DNA of 64,000 nt from contig OY288242.1 of NCBI GenBank assembly GCA_958450325.1, positions 64,929,562-64,993,561 of the forward strand, in the 5' to 3' direction. Each line of letters begins with the position of its first letter. The stretch's first letter is position 1. This DNA comes from Agrostemma githago. Lineage: Eukaryota > Streptophyta > Magnoliopsida > Caryophyllales > Caryophyllaceae. The position numbers and the translations under genes are program-made. Under the pieces are notes generated by a model. That model did not search any database and was not told where the DNA came from. It saw only the letters and a list, made by a program, of their open reading frames with translations. Positions 20,883 to 31,721 of this stretch are shown here, piece by piece.

Positions 20883-21218
20883 CCACCGGGTGAAACTTCA
20901 CCCGGTGGAATTGTTGCCTAAAGTCCGTCAGGTGAAACTTCACTCGATGGCAATTATGCTGGAATTACTGGAATTGACGGAATCCCGTCGGGTGAAACTT
21001 CACCCGATGGAATCTCATCGGCGAAACTTCGCCCGACGATAAATTTACTCGCGACTTCGAATTGATGGAATTCCGTCGGGTGAAATCTCACCCGATGGAA
21101 TCTCATCTGGCGAAATTTTGCCTGACGGTATTTTGCACGAAATTGGCGATATTTGGTTCGAAGACCGTCGGGTGAAATTTTACCTGATGGTGACCACCGG
21201 GTGAAAATTCAGCCCGCG
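20883..21218 (+). repeat. Eight-unit dyad-palindrome cluster, interior of element C
   Basis: Units lie at 20883-20908, 20925-20950, 20984-21010, 21014-21038, 21072-21097, 21102-21128, 21164-21190 and 21194-21218. The first is a full 26-bp palindrome with flanks CCACC/GGTGG. The unit at 21014-21038 has the GGCGAA/TTCGCC arms. The cluster precedes the second ORF by about 280 bp. A TATA-like CTATACCC lies just after it near 21223. Confidence 0.9.
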
Positions 21219-21496
21219 TCAGCTATACCCCCAACCCAACCTTCCTTTCTTCTTCATTTCACCCTTTTCCTCTCTCTCTCTCCTCAAATAAACTTCATAA
21301 ACCCCCAAATTCTACCACCATTAAATCCTCTTCCAATTCTCCATTTTCTTCACCAAACTCAAATCTAATTCCACCCTTTTCATCCTTATCGAATTCTCAA
21401 CATCTTCTAGGAATTCTTTTTGAGAAATCGACTCCATTTTTGAAAAATCCAAACCCTAACCTCCATCACCATAATCACCCAATTCAATCGTTAACA
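21219..21496 (+). other. Leader of the second ORF in element C
   Basis: This pyrimidine-rich, ATG-poor leader lies between the palindrome cluster and the ATG at 21497. It is conserved in B (11932-12110 plus 491-590). It looks like a 5' UTR, which fits an internal promoter, but no transcript evidence is available. Confidence 0.45.
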
Positions 21497-22052
21497 ATGA
21501 GGAGATTTAAACAAACCGCAAGAAAAAGGCTTTTATCCGTTTTTAATCGTCAATCAGGTTCAGCGTCTTCGTCACACTCGGAGGAGCTGGTCGAGGTTCA
21601 AGAGAAGCCTACTCTGATGCCGGTTCAAGCGCCAAGCTCAGCCCCGCACGAAGAACCCGTTCCGCTAGAGGTACGCTACCCGACCATTCGTCGTAACTTT
21701 CGTCATTCTGAGTCTGGTGTCTGTTTTGCCAAGAAATCCCACTTTGAAAAGTTTAAAAAAAATTGGAATTGTCGTCTCGAGCCAACTCGTTGGGCGGCTC
21801 GGGATGTTCTTGAGCGTATGGGTATTAAGTTGCAGGTCCGAGCAATGTGCCAAAATATTGGAATGAGAAATTTTTACACCTCTACGGAGGAAACCTTTAG
21901 AAACTTGACATGTGAGTTCTTTGCGACTTATAAGATGAGTGGTGGTGATGACATTACCGTCACTTTTCATTTGCATGAGACTCTATATGTCATTGGCGCA
22001 TTGCTCGGCTTACACACTTCTGTCTTAGGAAAACCTCGGGCAGGGCAATCTA
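21497..22052 (+). pseudogene. ATHILA ORF-1-like protein, N-terminal part (element C)
   Basis: The ORF starts MRRFKQTARKRLLSVFNRQ and has a Ser/Glu-rich low-complexity segment. It then enters the conserved ATHILA ORF-1 domain: RLEPTRWAARDVLERMGIKL, TSTEETFRNLTCEFFATYKM and ITVTFHLHETLYVIGALLGL. It is interrupted at 22052/22053 by a CACTA element; removing that element and one CTA restores the reading frame across the junction. The ATG is supported by the B copy. The role is unknown; the protein family is found only in Athila-type retrotransposons. Confidence 0.78.
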
Positions 22053-22060
22053 CACTACTA

Positions 22061-22400
22061 CAAAACATACAAAAGATTATGGTTCAAAACCGTCCTTGAA
22101 TAAGTTTATAACCGTCATATAGGTCACCGTGATCGTTGATAAATGTCCTCTTTGTTATTATCAAGGATGACGGTTGAACTACAGAACCGTCATTATTGTT
22201 ATACTTCCAGAGCACGCTTTCTTCTCAAACCGTCATCTTTGTTATTCCTATGAAAGAGGACAATCCCTTGTCAAAACCGTGATCTTTGTTGCCTTCTAAT
22301 ACAACACGCTTCATTGTTAAAACCGTCATCTTTGTAAACAAAAATATGTAATAAAATTCGCGGTTGGTTTGTATCATATAGACCAACCGCGACATTGTTA
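22061..22400. repeat. Left subterminal repeats of the CACTA element
   Basis: Repeated ACCGTCAT/ACCGTGAT motifs next to TTGTTA occur near 22097, 22127, 22150, 22186, 22228, 22277 and 22320. GCGGTTGG and CCAACCGC form an inverted pair at about 22361-22391. Similar motifs (GGTCGGTTTG, CCAACCGACC, AACCGTC) occur at 26100-26345 near the other end. Confidence 0.7.
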
Positions 22401-22689
22401 CATATTTTGGTTTACACAATTTGTTATCAAATATCTTGACCATATAATACATCCTACAATCCAATAGAGCCCAACATTGCATTCCGACAAATAATGTTAC
22501 AAAAGAAACCGCGATTCCATGAACTTCAGTATGTGTATATTACAAAACAGTAGGAACTCCATGAAAGAAACTTCACACACATGAAGGTGACTGCAAGAAC
22601 TTCAATATCTACAAACAAAATACATATTCTTGCAAAAACAAACCAAAATACATCAAAATAGCAACTTATAAGTGCATGGTCTTTGCAAA

Positions 22690-23120
22690 TAAGTGAATGC
22701 TAGCAAAGTCAATCCACTCCAAGTACCTGATGACTTCGTGTAGAAATTGCGGATATGCTGGAGAATGAAGAAAAACCATGAATGAAAGCTTGTTAATACG
22801 TATTAAGTAGCCATATAGTTTTGATAAGTTTCACTAGAAAGTACGGAGTACTAAATAAACATCACAAAACTACTACTGTAGTTAATAAAGTTAAACGTCC
22901 ATTTATTAATCCCAAAAGTCAAATTTAATCACTAAAACATGAACTATATATGAATGGAATTGGTGATAGAAATTCATCTTGGCTAACCTGAACTTCAGCA
23001 ACATTTATTACTTATTATTGCTTGAATTGGAGTGCATAACTAGCCCAAATATCACGCACCTCGTCAATTTTGAGCCGGATATGTCTTTGGGGATCTAATC
23101 ATAATCTGATATATAAAAAC
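22690..23120 (-). other. Possible further captured exons, unidentified
   Basis: On the minus strand short coding-like stretches read KIDEVRDIWASYALQFKQ (about 23090-23010) and HEVIRYLEWIDFASIH (about 22750-22690). I do not recognise them, and they are not part of VPS22. They may be exons of another captured gene or chance frames. Confidence 0.3.
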
Positions 23121-23395
23121 AAAATTAAGCAACAAAAATAATATATGTATGATGTATAGAGTAAAACTTAAAAAAATTACTTCATTGCAGACAAGATTGA
23201 AAGTTGTTAAATTGTGCAAGCAGTCAAGTAGATCGGTTGACAAAACAAGTACTCTCTATTGAGAGCAGTATATGATGTATGAATGCATAAATAAGCAGCA
23301 CGCACATGTTACATAGGGGTATAGAGGGTGCTTCTTTTACATACTCGATCAATAGTAAAACAATTTTAAAATCACTATTACTTCAAACCAAATAC

Positions 23396-24215
23396 CTTCA
23401 GCTTACTAATAGCACGTAAACAGTCATCCTCTGACACAGCTTCACGAGCATTTTTCCTTTTCTCCCGTAGATTCTTGCAAGTTTATCAAGCCTCCATTGA
23501 TGGGTCTTGTTGCCAAACATATTTCAACAATTTATACCCTTATCCAAGAAGATAACAGATATATAAGAAAATAACCAAGTAACAAAAGTCTATGTTACAC
23601 AAACTCGCCTAAGATTATCAAATATGGATGTGTGTACAAGAATTGACTCGTATTCATGCTTGAGTGTCGAAAATCCAAAAAAAAAACAATAAAATATGAA
23701 GAGTCAAAAATAGATCAAAATTATGACTACAAATGAAGACTTGAAACACTGCATGCACGTAAGGGTGACAATGTGAAAGTACTAGTAAAAATTTTACATT
23801 AAATTACTGATTCTAAAACACTGCATGCAAGTTCCAGCCACCTCTTTGGCTAGTAAAACACTGCAGTCAAATTTCAAAAGTTTCAACATTAAAAATTTTC
23901 AACATATCATAGAAATACAGAATGCTGCAGATAAAATTGAATAAAGAGAAAAGCTAAAGAAACATGAATTGATGAACCTTGTGTTTACGGGAGAAATCTT
24001 CGAGTTGAGATCAAAAAGTGGAGAGTTGTTCCATCATAAGATCAGTCCTCAATTTCGATACATTTTCTCCCAGTAATCGATATTGATCCTGTTAACACAA
24101 GTTACTGAAATCATGTTCCAATATTTAATCGAAGAAATAAAAATCAAAATCAATTAAGACGAACCCTAGCAGCTGCAGCAGCATGAAGACCGCCAATTCC
24201 GGGTCTTCGCCTCAT
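23396..24215 (-). pseudogene. VPS22: Captured fragment of VPS22/SNF8 (ESCRT-II subunit)
   Basis: Three exons with introns are recognisable on the minus strand. Exon 1 (24215-24165) encodes MRRRPGIGGLHAAAAAR. Exon 2 (24088-23978) begins DQYRLLGENVSKLRTDLM and ends SRKHK with proper AG/GT borders, but has a TGA in the middle. A middle exon (about 23531-23396) reads IVEICLATRPINGGLINLQE, then after a small deletion AREAVSEDDCLRAISKLK followed by a GT donor. These match plant VPS22, which with VPS25 and VPS36 sorts ubiquitinated cargo at endosomes. The exon between KHK and IVEI and the C-terminal exons are missing. Stop codons and deletions make it a pseudogene. Its antisense position inside the CACTA element indicates capture. 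Confidence 0.88.
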
Positions 24216-26099
24216 TCTTCCTAATTTTCACTTTAACTGTTTCTTCTCAACTGCTTTATCTCTTCAGATTTTTCCACTTTGGATATAGACAAATACTATT
24301 ATTCATTCCCAAATCTCATTTAAACAACATTTTCTTTCCTTCCCCACTTCATTCATGTCTTCTTCTTCCTTCTTCATCCAACTATCATCTTCTTTCCCAC
24401 AACTCGACCAACTGTCATTACCCCAAATGCTTAGTTAAATACTTAAATCTACACCTTACTTTATTTTTCTTAGCTTACTCTCTTCTTCCTAAGCTAGCCT
24501 TATCAACTTTAATTTTATTGTCTATTCTTCCCCTTATTATTGTTAGGGTATTTATTACGATGAGACCTTATTACTCCCTAATTCATACCCAATACTTCAT
24601 GTCGAACCTTATATGACTTCTTACGATAATAAAGGTCTGATTCGAGAAGTTCTAGTTTATAACTCATGTCCGTCTAGGACAATCTATTAGTATGACTTCT
24701 TGGACAAGCTAATGTTAATCCAAAAACTCTTTCTCCTCGAACCCACAAGCTAAAGTCGATGTGAACTCAACTTATTAGTACCGTATATATAATGTGAATC
24801 TATGTCCCTAATCTAAGTCTCCTATCATATCATGTCGTTCAACTTTCACCCTAAAACTAATTTACTCATTACTCAAGTTCCCAAGATACGGTTTCTGACA
24901 TGACCCCATATTAGAATCTCAAATCAATCACCTGAACCAGCCTGCTAATCAATACGACCATCGATGCTAACAATCTCTAAAATTGGCAGTCACTAATGTA
25001 TGACAAGTTGACAACATGCTCAAAATCTCCAATTTGTATCATATTCATGGTAAGTACTACGTATAATTAAGCACTTAAATACACCATTCCTGCATCATCA
25101 CTGCATCATCCTTTTTCTTTGTAAAAGAACACTCGGCACCCGCGTCTTCTCTTACCCCACGCGGTCACGACACATGCCAATGATTAGTTCTTTAAAACAT
25201 ACCATCACTGTAAGTTTTTACAACATCACCACTAGGTTTACCACCACTAGGTTAATTTTTAAAACACAAATTATTAATACAAGACTAATCACCCAAATTC
25301 TACACCGACAAGGTTCGATAATACCAATTGAAAACTTTCTCAGCAGTGGTCATACAATACCAATTGGAATAACCTCATACCATCACAGATCAACGAATTG
25401 TTTGATCTAATAACTGAATACTTTCCAATTTGTATTTATGAAGGAGGAAGGGAACAAGGAGCATGAACCGATTTTATCAAATAATTTGAATCCAGAACAA
25501 GGAAACAGAGCAAAAAGGGAAGAGCGGTGAGACAAGGAAGCAAATAAGAGAGAAAAAGTTGATTAAGTTGTGCTAAAACACTCTTGTTTAATTATGTGAT
25601 GAGTGTACTGTGATTAGGAAAGTGGAAACATGGGAAGGAAACAACAGAAACCCTAAAAATACACTGACAAATACAATACCCATTGCAATACATTGGTCAG
25701 TTAGACGACGCATCAAACCCTAAAATGAAATCATACCTTGGTGGTGTATAGAGTGAGATGAGGCAGCATTCGTGGTTGTTTGAAGCCTAAGAACAATGTC
25801 AAATGAAGGGCGAGTGCAAATGGGACTAACGATGAAGATGACTGCGAACGGACGACGACGGAAGGAGGATGGTGAACAAACGGCGGCGTGCGTGGGATTA
25901 CTGAAGGCGCAGCGTGGTGGCCTGGATGGTGATGAAGGAATACAAAGAGCCGTTCTTGGGATGCTGATGAAGGATGGAAGAGAATTGATGTCGGTTTAGT
26001 TTTTTTTAGAAATAAGATTATAGGAATAAGAATAACAAGAAGCGTCTGTGGAAGGTTCTGGGTTAATAAAATATATACTCGTATTCACTATGTAAGTAT
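24216..26099. other. Non-coding interior of the CACTA element
   Basis: This AT-rich sequence has no recognisable transposase. A purine-rich GA/CG stretch at 25796-25999 gives a 67-codon frame (plus strand) that I do not trust. Part just above 24215 may be the captured promoter of VPS22. Confidence 0.45.
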
Positions 26100-26363
26100 T
26101 AACATTTATGTCGGTTTAGTAGATAAAATGTTCTCTTTTTCTATCATAGAGGTCGGTTTGTTTCTCACCCGTATTCTATGAGAAAAAGAGTATGGTTATT
26201 TTGACCAACCGACCTCTTTGTTATATATAAGATGTCACTTTTCTCACACAACCGTCCTAATTGTTATTTTATTACGGCGCCAAATACAAAACATATCTAG
26301 ATTATGGTTCTGTGTGTAACCGTCATCTATTTAGCGTCATGAAAGGCTAAAATTGTAGTAGTG

Positions 26364-27546
26364 CTAGTGAAGACAAATTTGCCCGTGATCGGTTTTGATT
26401 TAAGATGTCCCGTCAAAGGACTTTCCAAGGGGGTAAAATGCGTTCATTCTCTATTCGGAACCTCATCCTCAAATATTTGGCACATATCATAGCCAACTCT
26501 TTTCTCTCAAGCTATGATACGCACCATAACTGTGGTGCTACGGCCGTACAACTACTTGAGGATGCGGTTCTAAACAGAGGCCCTTCTATTGACATGTCCT
26601 AGGCTTAAGCTATGCATTTTTACCAAGTTGCGAAAGGCAACCACAAGAACATCTCTTGTGGTTGCGTAGTTACAGTGATAGCTAGAGCCTTGGGCGTGGA
26701 TTTTAGTAGCCTTACACCAGTAGTCGGAGTGGGGAATTATTTAGACGAGACTTATTGCCCTTTTCTGGTTTGGCCCCAAGGGGATTATAACAGTTTATTT
26801 TTGTACAAAATTACTGATTTGCGAGCTATAGCAATGCCTAATCCCGAGTGGGTTAGGCTCGATGTTGAGGAGAATTTCGGCATGCCGAAAAGGTCAAGGG
26901 AGTATATTCGGGATAATACCCGTGGTAAGTTCTATCAAGTTAATAACCCTACTGGACCTTTAGACTATGATGACGATGAGGTAGAGGTAGAAGATGTGAT
27001 AGAGGAGGAACCGGCGGTCGAAACCTTCCGGGACGAGGGTCAAAGAGCATTACCTTCTTCATCTCGTGGACCCTCTTCTTCCCACCAGTCTGAACCACAG
27101 GCCTCTCAGTTTTTCACCCCTGATTTCACTGACTTTACCCCGCATAGACACTCCACTTTCACCCAGTCTACCCGCGGTTTTCAGGAGGACGTGAACATGA
27201 GTCCTCCGAGACACTCTTCGTTATTCGGATCAGAGGACTTTTATAACCAGTGGGGGTAGTTTATAATCGTACTCGTCAGACTTGGGAGAACTCGACCACT
27301 TCACTCAACTTGGCCCAAAGTGCCTATAATGTAGCCTGGGATGCGCGCGATACTGCGCATAACTCTTATACGTACTCTAGGGACGGTTTTGAGTATGCCC
27401 GGGACAACTGCGAGATGATCAAGGACGCTGCTAGGGATGCCCAAGCAGCGAGGTTGGCGGCGGAAGAGAACCAGAGGATGTTGCAACAACAGCAGCACTA
27501 CTTTGATCGGTTCTTTGGTATGCCTCCGCCTGAGTCTTATTCCTAG
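26364..27546 (+). pseudogene. ATHILA ORF-1-like protein, C-terminal part (element C)
   Basis: The homology resumes after the CACTA element. Frames at 26405-26602 (NLILKYLAHIIANSFLSSYD) and 26612-27259 (HKNISCGCVVTVIARALGVD, then an acidic and Ser/Pro-rich tail) are separated by TAG/TAA codons. The last 98 codons (27250-27546) are in another frame and look like a coiled coil (ARDAQAARLAAEENQRMLQQ). A TGA at about 26390 also lies in the joined frame. The protein would be about 600 residues if whole. Function unknown. Confidence 0.72.
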
Positions 27547-29867
27547 GCACCTCGTCCCCCGGGTCTGATATAAGTGGATGAGTGTTGTTAGTGCTAGTGT
27601 GGGGAGGTGTCAGGTGTAAGTCGTCGGTTGTCGTTTCTCCTGTTATCAATAATTTTTGTCAGTCTCTGCAATGCCAATTTTGGCATTTGATGATTAATAA
27701 TTTTTGGTTATTTGTGGTGATAAATTTTGATGATTGGGTAAGTTGTTAGCCCCTCTGTGACCCTACTTGTGTCGTTACACACGTGAGGTTTTATTGTTGG
27801 TGTCTTAGAGAAGAAGAACTTGATTCTTGGCTCCCGGTCTTAGGTGACGTGATTGCACCGAGACCAATTGGAAAATCCAAATTCTTTTTCTTTTAGTTTT
27901 ACCGATTCTTGCGGAATCGGAGCGAGGTGACATGATTACACCTACGCCCTTTTTCCCCTCTCGGTTTTTCTCCTTTTCATTTCCATTTTCTTCTTTTATT
28001 TTATTTTTGCCTTATTTTATTTTCTTTTCTTCATTTAGTTTCATTTCATTTTCTTATTTAATTTTATTTTCCTATTTTTCTTGATTTTTCTCTCTGGCTA
28101 GGGTCTAGGAGGTGACGTGATTACACCTAGAAACGCCACCTCCTTTTCTTCATTTTATTTTCTTTTTCTCCATTTAGTTTCTTTTCCTTTCTTTTCATTT
28201 TCTTTTTTTATTTTATTTTAATTTCTTTAATTAATTTTGAAAAACACAAACAAAAAATCGAAAAAGCATAAAAATTCAAAAAAGCTTTTTCGTTTTTTTT
28301 TTTTTTTCTTTTTCGATTCTTCTCCCTACTCGTGCATTAAGAACAATGCACAGTTTTAGTGTGGGGAGGGATCTACTATCCTTTTCTTCCTTTTCTTTTT
28401 CAGTTTTCCTTTAAAATTCAAAAAACCCAAAAAAAAAATTCATTTTCTCTTATTTGTGTGGGAGTTCGGGCATGTATGCTATTTGAAGGTTCACTTGGTG
28501 AACATTTTGGAATTGGTGGTTGTGGTTGTGTTGACTTGATGGAGTTTAGAGTGCTTGGCTATACTTGTGTATTTGTTTTGTTTTCTCGTGTTTTGTTCTT
28601 TTTGTGTTCTTTTTTCATTTTTGTATAGTTTATCTAGGTAAAGTTTTCGAAAACTTGATTTTGAGTTTAGGTCGAGTGTTTATTACTCCCTTGTTAGGAA
28701 CCCTTTTCGATTTTTGGAGATTCTTCTAGTAGAATGACCTTGAACCAATTTTTGCATTGAATTGTTATCATGAGTCCGTCCTTTCTACTAGGAGTCTACA
28801 TCGGGATTTGCATTTGACCACTTTGATCACCCATGGAGTGATAAGGCCTTGGTTACCGATTCCCGTTCTCTTAGGTGACCTTGCTCGAGAAGCCGTTTTT
28901 AGTCTAAATTTCCATCTTTTTGTGTGTTCGTAGGGGGTGCACACCCGACTAGCCTATTTACCTACCATTCATACACATCCACAAATAAGTTTGCAAAAAT
29001 ATGTTTTATCTTGAATCTCAAATGCAGTATCTAGCCAATTATGGGCTATTCAAAAGCAAAAGGGAGAAATGAAGAAGAAGGGAAAAAAAAAGCCTCAACC
29101 GAAATAATTTGGGAAAGGAAAGAAAACCGAAAAGAAAATCAAAACCTCGAAAAATATTCCCAAATCCAAATAAACCCTTGTTTGACTATTTGCCGTGAAA
29201 TGCCTACTAGAGGACCAAGCCCCGAGGAAGGAAAATAGCGGTGATTAGTCGACCCTTACCATTTTGCAAACACTTGTTCATTTTTTGTTTGGTCTAATTG
29301 GCTTTCTCGAGTTTGGGACGACCCTCTAAGCTTAGCTTAGGAGACGGGATAACACTTACCTGCAGTGCTTACTAACTCCATGGTTCTCACCTTTCCACTC
29401 CATTTATCGTCCCGTTGTAGGCGTCTCTAGTGGAATTAGAAGAACCTTGGTAAATTTTCAATGTTCTTATTGTTTGATTATCATCCTATTAGAATTTTGT
29501 CCATGTCAATTTGGGTGACTAACTTGGTAGTGTTCTCGCTTGTCTTGAGTTTAAAATCGGCGATTTCTCCGTCATTTCGATGAGAGACTCGGAGATTTAT
29601 TTTCTCTTTGGATGCGTCTATCTTTTTGTGTGTCTTCTTTGTTTTATGTGTTTGTGTGTGTGTTAGTCGCATCCCCAATTTTGAGCAAGACCCGACTTGC
29701 CTTGCATGAAGGTACTCTACCTCATGGGTATCTCGATGTGAGTTGAAGGGATGGAGCGGGCCCGTTAATTGCCCCGTATCGGCTTAGCATAGTCTAGCTT
29801 AGTAGTAGTAGTTAATTTCTTTTTGGATCTTTGCTCGAGGACGAACAACGGTTAAGTGTGGGGGAAT
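27547..29867 (+). other. Long 3' region of element C
   Basis: This 2.3-kb non-coding stretch is T-rich at 27960-28300. It has three copies of an AGGTGACGTGATTACACCT-like motif (27842-27860, 27924-27943, 28110-28128) and three AGTGTGGGG polypurine-like motifs (near 27596, 28352 and 29855). The segment from 28996 onward is also present, inverted, at 38186-38594 and 43335-43828. Small frames in it are not conserved and I do not call genes. Confidence 0.6.
29855..29867 (+). other. Polypurine tract of element C
   Basis: AAGTGTGGGGGAAT directly precedes the LTR start TGTTGTGTG. An AGTGTGGGGGAA-type tract is typical of Athila elements. Confidence 0.75.
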
Positions 29868-31721
29868 TGTTGTGTGTCAATTTTGGATCGTTTTTCCTCC
29901 AATTTAGTCCCGTTTTTCCTCCGTTTTGTGAGACTAGAGTGCGATCACCGTATTTTTAGTATTTGTCGCATTAGCGTCTCTCTTTTACATTTTACGTGTT
30001 TTGGTAGTTTTTTGTCTATTTTGATAGGATTTTCGACCAAAAGTGTGTCCGAGCTTCTATGAGCACGAAAGAGAGGGAGACCGTCCGAAGAGCAAAGAAC
30101 AAAACTAAAAGTTCAAGTAATCCAATCAATGGGCAAAGAAAGAGACCGGAAAAGAGGAAGAAAACATCGGGTGAAGTTTCACCCGATGAAATATCACCGG
30201 GCGAAGTTTTGCCCGATGACATTTCTACCTCCCCGAAGATCTTCGAGGAACATTCACCACCGGGCGAAATGACCAGGCGAAACTTTCACCATCGGGTGAA
30301 GTTTCGCCCGACGGTAAAGGAGCTCCGAAATGTGCAAATGGGAAAGAGTTTCACCGGGTGAAGTTTCACCCGGCGGTACTAGGTCGTGGATCCCCTTTAA
30401 TCGCAGGGTGAAGGTTTGCCATATGAAGATGCATAGGGTGAAAGTCTCATTAAGGAAGCTAAGAAAGATTGGATTTGACCCTTAGTTTGTGTGACCCATT
30501 AAGGGTTTTGTATACATAGTTAACCCTAAGTTTTCTTCTAAGTGTGCTTCAATAGTGTCTCTTTTAGATTATGCCTAGTCTTAGTTAGATCTCCATTGTA
30601 GTAGCTACCATTAGAAACTCCATTAGATTTAGAAAGCTTTCTTAGTTTAAATTAATTCTACTCTACATTTTGTAATCAAACTTCTCCATTTAGTCTAGAT
30701 TTATTTGAAGATTTAAGAGTTTTGCAAGGATTTGGTGACAAGATTCTTGTATTATTACTGAAGCTTCATACTTATATTAATCTTCATCTTCCTCTTTTGA
30801 GTTTTTCTTCCATAGTTGGTACTTTTTTTTCCTCTCTCTCCTTCTTAATTAGATTTCTCTTTAATTTCTCTTTACTTTGTTGTTTGTCTTTGTTTCCTTT
30901 ATGTTTAATTAGTTTAATTCTCCATTGTTAGTAATTCCTTATTTTCTCTCTCCTTTGTTTGTTTCCTCCACTTTCCTTTCTAGTATTTGTGTTCCGTTCT
31001 TTATATTGCCTTGTTGTTAATTTTCCTTTAGTCATTGTTTTAGTAGTGTTTGCTTCTTTATTGTATTAGATTAATTTTCATTCTTCCTTATCAATATGCA
31101 TTACATTTCTCTTAGCCTCCTTGTTGTTTACTTAGTTATGCTTAGTATGACTAGGGAGTAGATTTTATTTAGGGGATTAGGGGAGGAGGAACTTTCGATT
31201 TGGGTCTCATTTTATGAGGATTATTGCATTTGTGGTGATTTTTCTTGCATAAGATTATTGTGTCCTGTTGACTTAGCCTGATCAACTTAGTTAGCTTGAC
31301 TCACTTGAACCAATATGGGGAAACTCGGGGTTTGGGTAATCTTGTCTTGAGACTTTAGCTTCCTCGTCGTGAAAGCAGGTTTAGGCTAGGTCGGGTAGGG
31401 AAACCGAAAGGTGACTCCTCCCTTTATTTACCTTGTGATGATTCTTGTGATTCTTGTATCATTGTCTTTAGTTTCAACTCCCCGACTCTCCCTAACGCTT
31501 TTCCTATCATTGTTTCTCATTTCCTGTTATTTAATCCGGTTAATTAGTTTACTTTACCTTGTCTCAACCCTCTTTTTAGACCCCAATCGCAATTACTCCT
31601 GGACTTGACCAATTACATCACACTGTCTCCCTGAGGTTCGACCCCGACTTACCACTGCTATATAGTAGCTAGTTGGGACTATAAATATTGTTTTCATGCG
31701 TGTTAGCGGCAGCGCGCATCA
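29868..31721 (+). repeat. Element C 3' LTR (1854 bp)
   Basis: It starts TGTTGTGTGTC after the polypurine tract and ends GCGCGCATCA. It has the palindrome cluster (30165-30376), TATA-like TATACATA (30511-30518), a T-rich middle and a U5 with GGTTCGACCCCGACTTACC at 31636-31654. It has the same length as its inverted copy at 36332-38185. Confidence 0.9.
30165..30376 (+). repeat. Palindrome cluster in U3 of element C LTR
   Basis: Units lie at 30165-30188, 30194-30218, 30288-30314 and 30351-30376, with a complex unit at 30254-30290. The core is CGGGTGAAGTTTCACCCG or the GGGCGAA variant. The inverted copy is at 37677-37890. Confidence 0.88.

Larger units (their letters stand above)
22053..26363. 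mobile_element. CACTA transposon carrying VPS22 gene exons (non-autonomous)
   Basis: This 4311-bp element begins CACTACTACAAAAC and ends TTGTAGTAGTG, with the 3-bp target duplication CTA (22050-22052 and 26364-26366). Subterminal sequences (22061-22400 and 26100-26345) are full of short AACCGTCAT...TTGTTA motifs in both orientations, as expected for transposase-binding regions of CACTA elements. No transposase ORF is visible. The interior carries antisense exons of a host gene (23396-24215), so it is a gene-capturing element. It lies in the second ORF of element C. Confidence 0.9.
18819..31721 (+). mobile_element. Element C: non-autonomous Athila-like element, 3' portion
   Basis: From left to right it has the gag C-terminus, protease, spacer, palindrome cluster, ATHILA ORF-1-like gene (split by a CACTA element), a long 3' region, a polypurine tract and an 1854-bp 3' LTR. 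It is the sister of element B on the opposite strand and also lacks RT, RNase H and integrase. The 5' LTR and start of gag lie beyond fragment E. Its LTR end (31721) adjoins a Tat-type tandem array, so C was inserted in, or rearranged next to, a Tat element. Confidence 0.85.

Noticed and set aside
20883..21218. CRISPR-like array
   Set aside because: Units are dyad palindromes with irregular spacing in a plant retrotransposon; there are no regular spacers and the genome is eukaryotic.
30059..30361. ORFs across palindromes with SGETSPDG-like repeats (also 17096-17329, 37692-38037)
   Set aside because: They are translations of the palindrome units in the LTR and are not conserved as protein.
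31630..31660. tRNA gene because of GGTTCGACCCC (B box/T-arm-like)
   Set aside because: No cloverleaf or acceptor stem can be formed; the motif is a conserved part of U5 in this LTR type and recurs in B and the inverted LTR.
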